7,038 nt of DNA from Gaiellasilicea sp046594445 (GCA_046594445.1 JBKJSM010000063.1:1-7038); one strand, 5' to 3'. Positions 1 to 6,239 are shown, numbered from the stretch's first letter. Notes: generated by a model from the letters alone, not told the origin. Program-made: numbers and translations.

Positions 1-1
1 G

Positions 2-151
2 CTCGGGTCTCCGTTCCGGGCGGAGATCGAACGCCTCGACGCCTCCGCGCTTGAGCGAGCGACTGAAGCGGTCGAGCGGGCGCTCAAACCGTGGGATGGC
101 AAGGACGCGCCCCTGTCTGCACACATAGCGACCGCAACGCATCAGGGCTGA
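2..151 (+). CDS. C-terminal end of a gene cut by the left edge; possible SAM-dependent methyltransferase
   Basis: An open frame enters from the left edge and ends at TGA 149-151, giving 49 residues. The segment begins LGSPFRAEIERLDA, continues as an amphipathic charged helix rich in Glu, Arg and Ala, and ends SAHIATATHQG. A tail of the form 'spfRaEIe.Ld...l..a...v..aL', then a short strand, resembles the C-terminus of many class I SAM-dependent methyltransferases. That is recall of a family pattern, not a motif match, because the SAM-binding part lies outside the window. The gene converges on cysN, with 38 bases between the two stop codons. The frame is well supported by its codon composition; the function is tentative. 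Confidence 0.5.
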   Translation, partial: LGSPFRAEIERLDASALERATEAVERALKPWDGKDAPLSAHIATATHQG

Positions 152-161
152 AACGTCGGCT

Positions 162-180
162 GGACGAGAGTGCTCTCGCC
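162..180. terminator. Hairpin between convergent genes, candidate bidirectional terminator
   Basis: CGAGAG (165-170) and CTCTCG (173-178) are perfectly complementary. Allowing a realistic loop, this gives a five-pair stem around GTGC. It can be lengthened by GG 162-163 with CC 179-180 if A164 bulges. It lies in the 38-base gap between the stop codon of the left-edge gene and that of cysN, where a shared terminator is expected. There is no T-run on either side, so it would have to be the U-tract-less type described for actinobacteria, or simply a chance palindrome. Confidence 0.35.
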
Positions 181-189
181 TGATGTTGC

Positions 190-1485
190 CTAGCTCGACG
201 CTGAGAGGATCATCCCGGCGGCGACGGTGTCGTTCGTCGACTCGTCGATCAGGATGAAGGCGCCCGTCGTGCGGTTCTCGGCATACGCGTCGACTGCGAG
301 CGGCTCGCTCAAGCGCAGCCGCACGCGTGCGATCTCGTTCAACTCCAGTCGCTCAGGATTCGGCTGATCCTCCAGCGTGTGGATGTCCACAACCGAGACG
401 AGCTCGTCGACGATCGCGCGGACGGTGCGCGTCGTGTGCTTGATCGCGAGCTTCGTCCCCGGCTCGAGCGGCTTCTCGGCCATCCAGCAGACGGTCGCCT
501 CGAGCTCGCGCGCCACGATCGGCGGCTGCTCGGGGTCGGCGAGCATGTCGCCGCGCGAGACGTCGATGTCGTCGGCGAGCCGGATCGTCACGGACATACC
601 TGGAACGGCCAGCTCGAGCGGGCCGTCCGCGGTCTCGACGGACGCGACCGTCGAGCGGCGTCCCGACGGAAGCACGACGACCTCGTCGCCGGCCCGCCAG
701 ACGCCACCCGCGACCTGGCCGGCGTAGCCCCGGTAGTCGTGGTGCTCCTCCGAGATCGGGCGGATCACCCACTGGACGGGGAAGCGCCGGTGGTCGAGGT
801 CGCGGTCGCCGGCGGTGTCGACGCTCTCGAGATGCTCGAGCAAGGTCGGGCCGTCGTACCAGGGCATCGCGTTCCGGCCCTCGGGGCCGCGCTCGACGAC
901 GTTGTCCCCGCGCAGCGCCGACATCGGGATCACCCGCACGTCGCGCAGGCCGAGCCGGTCGCTCGTCTCGCGCAGCTCCTGCTCGATCTCGCGGTAGCGC
1001 TCCTCGGAGAAGCCGGCGAGATCCATCTTGTTCACCGCGACGACGACGTGGGGGATGCCGAGGATCGCGGCGAGATAAGAGTGCCGGCGCGTCTGCTCGA
1101 CGACGCCTTTGCGCGCGTCGAGGAGGATGATCGCGAGGTCGGCGGTCGAGGCGCCCGTGACCATGTTCCGCGTGTATTGGACGTGGCCGGGCGCGTCGGC
1201 GAGCAGGAAGCGGCGGCGCGGCGTCACGAACGAGCGGTAGGCGACGTCGATCGTGATTCCCTGCTCGCGCTCGGCGCGGAGGCCGTCCGTCAGCAGCGCG
1301 AGGTTGACGTAGCCGTCGCCGCGTCGCTTCGAGGTCTCCTCGATGTGCTCGAGCTGGTCGGCGAGGATCTGCTTCGTGTCGTAGAGGAGCCGACCGATCA
1401 GGGTCGACTTACCGTCGTCGACCGAGCCCGCCGTGACGAGGCGGACGAGCTCCGTCGCCATCAGCTGCTCAGAAGTAACCGACAC
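190..1485 (-). CDS. cysN: Sulfate adenylyltransferase subunit 1 (GTPase subunit of ATP sulfurylase), CysN
   Basis: CysN is the GTPase that drives CysD to make adenosine 5'-phosphosulfate (APS) and pyrophosphate from sulfate and ATP. The 431-residue protein has a full translation-factor G domain: P-loop GSVDDGKS at 20-27, DAPGH at 97-101, NKMD at 152-155 and SAL at 189-191. Elongation-factor-like beta-barrel domains follow (about 235-425). The length is that of a stand-alone CysN. It ends at ILIDESTNDTVAAGM plus a few residues, with no C-terminal APS kinase (CysC) domain as in NodQ-type fusions. The chosen start is GTG at 1485: GGAGG (plus-strand positions 1495-1499) lies 9 bases upstream, inside the end of cysD, so the genes overlap by 17 bases. 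An ATG at codon 9 (1461) would avoid the overlap but has only a weak ribosome-binding site. It is the last gene of the cysHDN operon. Confidence 0.96.
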   Translation of the reverse strand: MSVTSEQLMATELVRLVTAGSVDDGKSTLIGRLLYDTKQILADQLEHIEETSKRRGDGYVNLALLTDGLRAEREQGITIDVAYRSFVTPRRRFLLADAPGHVQYTRNMVTGASTADLAIILLDARKGVVEQTRRHSYLAAILGIPHVVVAVNKMDLAGFSEERYREIEQELRETSDRLGLRDVRVIPMSALRGDNVVERGPEGRNAMPWYDGPTLLEHLESVDTAGDRDLDHRRFPVQWVIRPISEEHHDYRGYAGQVAGGVWRAGDEVVVLPSGRRSTVASVETADGPLELAVPGMSVTIRLADDIDVSRGDMLADPEQPPIVARELEATVCWMAEKPLEPGTKLAIKHTTRTVRAIVDELVSVVDIHTLEDQPNPERLELNEIARVRLRLSEPLAVDAYAENRTTGAFILIDESTNDTVAAGMILSASS

Positions 1486-2383
1486 GTTTCCGGTCCTCCA
1501 TCGCGGCCTCGCTGGCGCGGTCGTCCGCGCGCGTCTCGCCGCGCTCCGTGATCCGGGTCGAGGCGATCTCGGCGACGACGTCCTCCAGCGAGCGCGCCTC
1601 CGAGGCGACAGCGCCCGTGCAGCTCATGTCGCCGACCGTGCGGAAGCGCACCGACTCCGCGAACGGCTCCTCGCCGTCCATCCGCTCGACGTACTCGCTA
1701 ACGGCGTAGAGCATCCCGTCGCGCTTGAACACCTCGCGCTCGTGCGCGAAGTAGATCGACGGCAGCTCGAGGCCCTCGCGGGCGACGTACTGCCAGACGC
1801 CGAGCTCGGTCCAGTTCGAGATCGGGAAGACGCGCACGTGCTCGCCGCGGCGGACGCGCGCGTTGTAGAGGTTCCAGAGCTCGGGCCGCTGCGCGCGCGG
1901 GTTCCACTGGCCGAAGTCGTCGCGGAAGCTGAAGATGCGCTCCTTCGCGCGGGCGCGCTCCTCGTCGCGACGGGCACCGCCGATCGCGGCGTCGAAGCGG
2001 TGCTCCTCGATCGCGTCCAGCAGAGTCGTCGTCTGGAGCTGGTTGCGCGACGCGCGCGGGCCTGTCTCCTCGACGACGCGGCCCTGGTCGATCGACTCCT
2101 GCACAGAGGCGACGAGCAGCGTCTCGCCGAGCTCGGCGACGCGGCGGTCGCGGTACTCGAGCACCTCGGAGAAGTTGTGGCCCGTGTCGATGTGCATGAC
2201 CGGGAAGGGGAACTTGCCGGGCCGGAAGGCCTTCTCCGCCAGGCGCAAAAGCACGATCGAGTCCTTGCCGCCGGAGAAGAGGAGCACGGGACGCTCGAGC
2301 TCGGCGGCGAGCTCGCGCATGATATGGATCGCCTCCGCCTCGAGCTCGTCGAGGTGACTGAGGTGGACGGGCGCCTCGATCAT
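1469..2383 (-). CDS. cysD: Sulfate adenylyltransferase subunit 2 (ATP sulfurylase catalytic subunit), CysD
   Basis: This is the catalytic half of the CysDN ATP sulfurylase, which adenylates sulfate to APS in the cytoplasm. The 304-residue protein matches the family length of about 300. It carries the ATP pyrophosphatase PP-loop SGGKDS at 37-42, the HIDTGHNF segment at 64-71 and the family signature GGARRDEERARAKERIFSFR at 135-154. The C-terminus ends RKRVGYF, as is typical. I chose ATG 2383 because homology begins there (HLDELEAEAIHIMREL) and because its ATGA overlaps the TGA stop of cysH (2380-2382), the usual sign of translational coupling; the Shine-Dalgarno sequence itself is poor. The same frame stays open upstream to 2737, but that part is antisense-like Arg-rich sequence lying over cysH and is not coding. 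Confidence 0.97.
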   Translation of the reverse strand: MIEAPVHLSHLDELEAEAIHIMRELAAELERPVLLFSGGKDSIVLLRLAEKAFRPGKFPFPVMHIDTGHNFSEVLEYRDRRVAELGETLLVASVQESIDQGRVVEETGPRASRNQLQTTTLLDAIEEHRFDAAIGGARRDEERARAKERIFSFRDDFGQWNPRAQRPELWNLYNARVRRGEHVRVFPISNWTELGVWQYVAREGLELPSIYFAHEREVFKRDGMLYAVSEYVERMDGEEPFAESVRFRTVGDMSCTGAVASEARSLEDVVAEIASTRITERGETRADDRASEAAMEDRKRVGYF

Positions 2384-3084
2384 TCCTGATGGAGTCCGCA
2401 CTCGGTTCGGTCGCTGCCGGCCCAGCGGCCCTCGCGCCCGTCGCCGGGACTCGTCGAGTGGATGTCGCCAATAGATGAGTAGCCGTGGTCGTGCAACGCG
2501 TTGTAGGGGAGCCCGCGCTCCCGGATGTACGTCCAGCAGTCCTCGTCGGCCCAGTCGGCGAGCGGGCTCGCCTTCCACAGCTCGTGGGCGGTGTCCCAGC
2601 CGAGCTTCGGCGCGTTCGCGCGTGTCGGCGACTGCTCGCGGCGGACGCCGGTGATCCAGCAGTCCAGCTGTCCGAGCGCGCGGACGAGCGGCTCGACCTT
2701 GGCGACCGCGAGATAGAGGTCGGGCTCGCGCTCCCACAGCTTCTCGCCGTGGGTCGCCGTCAGCTCCTCGGTGCTCGGGCCCTCGAACACCTCGATCTTG
2801 GTGTCGTACCGCTCCTCGACCTCGCGCCAGAGCTCGTACGTCTCCGGAAAGAGGTAGTGGGTGTCGAGCGCGAAGACGCGGGCCTCGGGCTCGATGCGGA
2901 AGAGCATGTCGAGCAGCACGCTCTCCTCCTTCTGGAACGAGCAGGCGAGCGAGACGCGGTTGCCGAACTGCCTGGTCATCGCCGCGACGAGCTCCTCTGC
3001 GGAGAGCTGCTCGGAGCGTGCCGCGAGGGCCGCGATTTGCTCGTGGGTCGTCCCGCTCACGTGCCCAAGCGTACCAGGCTTCAT
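2380..3084 (-). CDS. cysH: Phosphoadenylyl/adenylyl-sulfate reductase, CysH, lacking the iron-sulfur cysteines
   Basis: This enzyme reduces activated sulfate to sulfite with thioredoxin-type reductant. Features in its 234 residues: modified PP-loop region CSFQKEES at 48-55, DTHYLFPETY at 74-83, KVEPL at 129-133, TGVRREQSPTRAN at 145-157, and the catalytic C-terminal ECGLH with Cys229. APS reductases carry CC and CxxC pairs for a [4Fe-4S] cluster. Here the first pair is replaced by Tyr124-Leu125 and the second by D207-I-H-S210, which resembles GDTHTT of E. coli PAPS reductase. By these residues it is the cluster-free type, which normally uses PAPS. It is first in the cysHDN operon. The start is ATG 3084: an in-frame TAA lies about two dozen bases upstream, and no Shine-Dalgarno sequence is visible. 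GTG at codon 9 is an alternative start. Confidence 0.95.
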   Translation of the reverse strand: MKPGTLGHVSGTTHEQIAALAARSEQLSAEELVAAMTRQFGNRVSLACSFQKEESVLLDMLFRIEPEARVFALDTHYLFPETYELWREVEERYDTKIEVFEGPSTEELTATHGEKLWEREPDLYLAVAKVEPLVRALGQLDCWITGVRREQSPTRANAPKLGWDTAHELWKASPLADWADEDCWTYIRERGLPYNALHDHGYSSIGDIHSTSPGDGREGRWAGSDRTECGLHQE

Positions 3085-3207
3085 AACACGAGCTAATCGA
3101 CAGTATTAGTAGATATCGTGTACCGTCGCCCTACCCACCTCGAGGGTCGAATCGCGCTGACCCTGGGGCATGTTTGGCGCAGGGGCCGCGACTAAACTTC
3201 AGCGTCT
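3085..3207. promoter_or_regulatory. Divergent control region between cysH and the polysaccharide unit
   Basis: This 123-bp gap separates the start of cysH (minus) from the start of the Ig-repeat gene (plus), so both promoters should lie in or near it. Its cysH-proximal part (about 3081-3122) has only 15 G+C in 42 bases, in sharp contrast with the surrounding DNA. On the plus strand a TAAACT (3193-3198) sits 9 bases before the GTG at 3208. It has the TAnnnT form of a -10 element and would give a leaderless or nearly leaderless message. No convincing -35 box sits at normal spacing on either strand, so exact promoters are not called. Confidence 0.45.
3086..3121. promoter_or_regulatory. Nested inverted repeats in the AT-rich cysH upstream region, possible operator
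   Basis: An outer pair, ACACGA (3086-3091) and TCGTGT (3116-3121), encloses an inner pair, CTAAT (3093-3097) and ATTAG (3105-3109). The outer arms are perfect 6-mers and the inner arms perfect 5-mers with a 7-base spacer. The two pairs are not concentric, so they need not be one site. The location directly upstream of cysH would suit a repressor or activator of sulfate assimilation. I cannot name the regulator, and short palindromes can arise by chance. Confidence 0.3.
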
Positions 3208-4143
3208 GTGGCTCGCATCGCCTCGACCGTGCTCGTGGTCGTACTGCTCGCGGCCACCGCCGCGGCCTTCGCGCTCACCCAGGGCCTGAAGCGCCAGAAG
3301 AGCCCCATCTTCGGGACGGACGTCGACAAGGTCTTCTCGCCGGTGTGCGAGTGCGAGTCGGACAGCGCGACGATCGCCTTCAAGCTGCGCAAGCCAGACC
3401 GGCTCGACGTCGCGATCGTCGACGGCGCAAACCACGTCGTCCGGACGATCGTGCGGGAGCGCGAGTACGCGCAGGGCGCCCTTGCGCTCGAGTGGGACGG
3501 CCGCAACGACGCGGGGAAGGTGCTGCCCGAAGCCGACTACCGCCCGCGCGTCCACCTCGACCGGGCACACCGGACGATCCGTCTCCCGAACCCGATCACG
3601 ATCGACGTGACGGCGCCGGTGATCGAGCGCGTCGATGTCGCGCCGCGCGTCTTCTCACCCGACGGCGACCGGCGCGCCGACCGCGTCACGTTCCGGTACC
3701 GGCTGAGCGAGCCGGCTCGAGGCATGCTCTTCGTGAACGGAAAGCGGCGCGTGCTGCAGCTCTTTCCGCGGGACGAGGACACGCTCGCCTGGTACGGGAA
3801 GCTCGGGGGCAGGAGCCTGCGCGCCGGGAGCTACGAGGTGCGGCTGGGCGCGTTCGACCCGGCCGGGAACCGCGCCGAGCGCTCAAAGGCGGTCGAGCTC
3901 GTCATTCGCTTCGTCGATCTGGGCCGCGACAAGCTGACCGCGGTCGCGGGCGAGCTCTTTACGGTTTCGGTCTCCTCCGACGCCCGGCGTGTGCGCTGGT
4001 TGCTCGCGGGCCGCAGCGGCACGACGCCGCCGGGCGTGCTGCGGCTGCGCGCACCCCTCCAGAAAGGCCAGTTCACGCTCACCGTCTCGGCCAATGGCCA
4101 CGCGTCTCGCATCGCAGTTTTCGTCCGGGAGCCGGGGCGCTGA
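3208..4143 (+). CDS. Exported or membrane-anchored protein with FlgD-type Ig-like repeats
   Basis: The 311-residue protein starts with a hydrophobic segment (about 6-24, MARIASTVLVVVLLAATAAA), a signal peptide or N-terminal anchor. KRQK follows it at 28-31. Two FlgD-like Ig repeats follow. The first (about 42-136) has VFSP at 42-45, VVRTIV at 77-82, WDGRNDAGKVLP at 96-107 and a final TAPVI. The second (about 148-236) has VFSPDGDRRAD at 148-158, GSYEVRLGAFDPAGN at 207-221 and a closing strand. A third all-beta stretch (about 241-308) looks Ig-like without the signature. In repeat 1 the acidic loop is replaced by VCECES with Cys47 and Cys49. No catalytic motif is visible, so a structural or binding role outside the membrane is likely. 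The GTG start has no Shine-Dalgarno sequence and may be leaderless. Its stop overlaps the next gene by 4 bases. The exact function is unknown. Confidence 0.85.
   Translation: MARIASTVLVVVLLAATAAAFALTQGLKRQKSPIFGTDVDKVFSPVCECESDSATIAFKLRKPDRLDVAIVDGANHVVRTIVREREYAQGALALEWDGRNDAGKVLPEADYRPRVHLDRAHRTIRLPNPITIDVTAPVIERVDVAPRVFSPDGDRRADRVTFRYRLSEPARGMLFVNGKRRVLQLFPRDEDTLAWYGKLGGRSLRAGSYEVRLGAFDPAGNRAERSKAVELVIRFVDLGRDKLTAVAGELFTVSVSSDARRVRWLLAGRSGTTPPGVLRLRAPLQKGQFTLTVSANGHASRIAVFVREPGR
4127..4142 (+). promoter_or_regulatory. Ribosome-binding site and CTG start of the O-antigen ligase gene
   Basis: GGGAG (4127-4131) lies 8 bases before CTG 4140-4142, and that CTG overlaps the upstream TGA (4141-4143) as CTGA. 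Neither ATG, GTG nor TTG occurs in this frame over at least the preceding 13 codons. The first in-frame GTG downstream, at 4191, falls inside the first membrane segment. The arrangement mirrors ATGA at cysH/cysD and GTGA at the next junction, which favours CTG as the true start. Confidence 0.5.
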
Positions 4144-5588
4144 CCGAGCTCGTCCGACTTGCCGGCGCGCTCGGCTGCGCCGGGCTCGCCGTGCTGCTCG
4201 TCGCCTCGCGCCGGGAGCAGCGGCTCGCAGGTCTCGCCGCGTGGCTCGTCGGCACGGCCGGATTGGCGCTCTATCTCGCCCCGGACGGGCGCGCCGCGGA
4301 GCTCGCGGTGGCCGGCGTCGTGGGCGCCGTGCTCGCAGTCGGCGGGGCGGTCGTACTGCTTCGCTGGCCCTGGGCGCTCGCCTTCGCCACGCTCGCGTGC
4401 GTCCCGATCCGGATTCCGATCGACGTCGGCGTCGAGGAAGCGAACCTGCTCCTGCCGCTCTATCTGGTCGTCGGCTCGCTTACGGTGACGTTCGGCCGAC
4501 AGCTCCTACGCGGCGAGGAACGCTCGCGTGAGCTCGGGCCTGTCGCCTTGCCCCTCGCGGCCTTCGTCGCGTGGACCGGGTTCGCGCTCCTCTGGAGCGA
4601 GGATCTCCGCGAGGGCGCGATCTTCCTCGCCGCCTTCGTGCTGCCCTTCGGCCTGCTCGCGGTCGGCTTCGCCCGGCTGCCGTGGAGCCGCCGCGCGCTG
4701 CTCGGGCTCTACGGCCTGCTCCTCGCGACCGCCCTCGCCTACGCGGGCGTCGGCCTCTACCAGTGGCTGACGCGTGACGTCTTCTGGAACCCCAAGCTGA
4801 AGGTGGACAACGCCTACGCGCCGTTCTTCCGCGTCAACTCGGTCTTCTGGGATCCCTCGATCTACGGCCGCTACCTCGTGGTGGCGATCCTCGCGACGCT
4901 CGTGCTCGTGCTCCTCGGCGTGCGCAGACAGCTGCTCGGGGCCGGCATCGCTGCGATCGCGGCGATCTGGGCCGGCCTCCTCTTCTCGTTCTCGCAGTCG
5001 AGCTTTGCGGCGCTGATTGTGGGCACGCTCGCCGCCGCAACGCTCGTCTGGCGCCTGCGCGCCGTTGCGGCGCTTGCGTTCGTGGCCGTCGTGCTCGTCT
5101 CGGTCGCATTCGCGACGCCGCAGGTGCGCGACACGCTGCTGGATGAGTCGAGAGCCGGCTGGAATGCGGCCACGAGCGGGCGTGCCGGCCTGATCTCGAA
5201 CGGCCTGCGGATCGCTCGCGACAATCCCGTGCTCGGCGTCGGCACGGGGAGCTTCAAGCGCGCGTTCGCCGACCGGACGGGCCTGCGCGGGCGCGAGCCG
5301 AAGAAGGCCGCGTCCCATTCGACGCCCGTGACGGTCGCGGCCGAGACGGGAGTCCCGGGGCTGGCGCTGCTGACCTGGCTCGGCGCCGCGGCGCTCGCTG
5401 CGGCGTTCCGCGCCCGCGGCCGGTCCGATCCCGCGCGCGCGGCGGTCGTCGTGGGGCTTACGCTTGGCGCGATCGCCGTGCACAGCCTCTTCTACAACGC
5501 GCTCTTCGAGGACCCGACGATGTGGGCATTGCTCGGGCTGCTCGCGCTCTCGGTCGCCCAGGCCCGACAGGAGGAGGGAGCCGCGTGA
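4140..5588 (+). CDS. O-antigen ligase/polymerase family membrane protein (WaaL/Wzy-like)
   Basis: From the CTG start it is 482 residues and strongly hydrophobic, with roughly 12 or more membrane segments (for example about 4-22, 28-46, 52-74, 101-119, 134-152, 158-178, 184-208, 243-281, 285-326, 405-424, 432-452 and 458-474). Typical Wzy_C/O-antigen-ligase landmarks are present: SFSQSSF at 283-289, a large extracytoplasmic loop at about 327-404 containing GLRIARDNPVLGVGTGSF (355-372), then His393 and AAETGVPG (400-407), equivalent to the family 'H..yl...aEtGi.G'. Such proteins join or polymerise lipid-linked glycans on the outer face of the membrane. The family also includes enzymes glycosylating proteins, so ligase versus polymerase cannot be decided. 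It overlaps both neighbours by 4 bases. The same frame is open further upstream to 3174, but that part is a shadow of the Ig-repeat gene. Confidence 0.85.
   Translation: MTELVRLAGALGCAGLAVLLVASRREQRLAGLAAWLVGTAGLALYLAPDGRAAELAVAGVVGAVLAVGGAVVLLRWPWALAFATLACVPIRIPIDVGVEEANLLLPLYLVVGSLTVTFGRQLLRGEERSRELGPVALPLAAFVAWTGFALLWSEDLREGAIFLAAFVLPFGLLAVGFARLPWSRRALLGLYGLLLATALAYAGVGLYQWLTRDVFWNPKLKVDNAYAPFFRVNSVFWDPSIYGRYLVVAILATLVLVLLGVRRQLLGAGIAAIAAIWAGLLFSFSQSSFAALIVGTLAAATLVWRLRAVAALAFVAVVLVSVAFATPQVRDTLLDESRAGWNAATSGRAGLISNGLRIARDNPVLGVGTGSFKRAFADRTGLRGREPKKAASHSTPVTVAAETGVPGLALLTWLGAAALAAAFRARGRSDPARAAVVVGLTLGAIAVHSLFYNALFEDPTMWALLGLLALSVAQARQEEGAA
5570..5587 (+). promoter_or_regulatory. Strong ribosome-binding site fixing the GTG start of the PIG-L deacetylase
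   Basis: The purine run GGAGGAGGGAG (5570-5580) lies in the last codons of the O-antigen ligase gene. GGAGG at 5573-5577 is 7 bases from GTG 5585-5587. That GTG overlaps the TGA stop (5586-5588) as GTGA. This sets the start here rather than at the in-frame ATG near 5522, which would add 21 residues unrelated to the family. Confidence 0.8.
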
Positions 5589-6220
5589 TCGAGGCCTGGA
5601 AGCGCGTCCTCGTGCTGGCACCCCACACCGACGACGGCGAGTTCGGCTGCGGCGGCACGATGGCCCGCCTCGTCGAGGCCGGGGTCGAGGTGCACTACCA
5701 CGCCTTCTCGATCGCGACCCGTTCGCTGCCGCCGGGCTTCGCGCCCGACACGCTCGCGCGAGAGGTGCGCGAGGCGACCGGCGAGCTCGGGATCCCGGAG
5801 TCGAACCTGCGCGTGCACGACTTCGACGTCCGCACGTTCCCCGAGCACCGGCAGGACATCCTCGAGCTGCTCGTCGAGTTATGGGAAGAGTTGAAGCCGG
5901 ACGCGGTCTTCCAGCCCTCGCACCACGACGTGCACCAGGATCACCAGACGATCGCGCAGGAGGGGCTGCGTGCGTTCAAGCGGACGACCGTGCTCGGCTA
6001 CGAGATCCCCTGGAACAACTTCGACTTCTCCTACGGCGCCTACGTCGCGTTGGAGAAGAGCCACCTGGAGAAGAAGGTCGCCGCGCTCGGCAAGTACGCC
6101 TCCCAGCAGCACCGCCGCTACGCGAACCCGGAGTACGTCTGGAACCTCGCCCGCGTGCACGGGATCAACGTCAACCGCGAGTACGCGGAGTGCTTCCAGG
6201 TCTACCGCATCGTCGCCTAG
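5585..6220 (+). CDS. PIG-L/LmbE family zinc-dependent deacetylase
   Basis: This family removes N-acetyl groups from GlcNAc-containing substrates such as mycothiol or bacillithiol precursors, antibiotic sugars and glycolipids. The 211-residue protein has the N-terminal metal-site motif APHTDDGEFGCGGT at 12-25 (His14, Asp16, Asp17) and the second motif PSHHDVHQDHQTIA at 111-124 (His113, His114, Asp115, His117, Asp119, His120). In relatives the first motif reads HPDD; here Pro is Thr, while the likely metal ligands and catalytic Asp are kept. GYEIPWNNFDF (138-148) and the C-terminal half with SQQHRRY and AECFQVYR also suit the family. No signal peptide or membrane segment is present, so it is cytoplasmic. 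Translational coupling to the O-antigen ligase gene suggests it acts on a sugar nucleotide or lipid-linked sugar of the same glycan. The substrate cannot be told from sequence. Confidence 0.92.
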   Translation: MIEAWKRVLVLAPHTDDGEFGCGGTMARLVEAGVEVHYHAFSIATRSLPPGFAPDTLAREVREATGELGIPESNLRVHDFDVRTFPEHRQDILELLVELWEELKPDAVFQPSHHDVHQDHQTIAQEGLRAFKRTTVLGYEIPWNNFDFSYGAYVALEKSHLEKKVAALGKYASQQHRRYANPEYVWNLARVHGINVNREYAECFQVYRIVA

Positions 6221-6239
6221 TCGCCGTCGTTCTCGCGGA

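Noticed and set aside
379..1551. 390-codon plus-strand open frame across cysN
   Set aside because: It is antisense to a clear CysN, has Arg/Asp/Val-rich low-information sequence and no family motif. Long antisense frames are expected in GC-rich genes.
1433..2389. 318-codon plus-strand open frame across cysD
   Set aside because: It is antisense to a full-length CysD with all motifs; its composition is typical of a shadow frame.
2384..2737. N-terminal extension of the cysD frame to 422 codons
   Set aside because: The added 118 residues lie over cysH in another frame, are Arg-rich, and match nothing in CysD. The ATGA overlap with cysH fixes the start at 2383.
3085..3207. Riboswitch or T-box upstream of cysH
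   Set aside because: The cysH leader side is too short and shows no multi-stem conserved pattern; only short inverted repeats are present.
3174..4139. Upstream part of the O-antigen ligase frame, suggesting an 804-residue fusion
   Set aside because: This part overlaps the Ig-repeat gene in another frame and reads as Arg/Ala-rich noise; membrane protein sequence begins only near 4140.
4506..5621. 371-codon minus-strand open frame opposite the O-antigen ligase gene
   Set aside because: It is Arg/Glu-rich antisense sequence of a hydrophobic membrane-protein gene and contains no recognisable domain.
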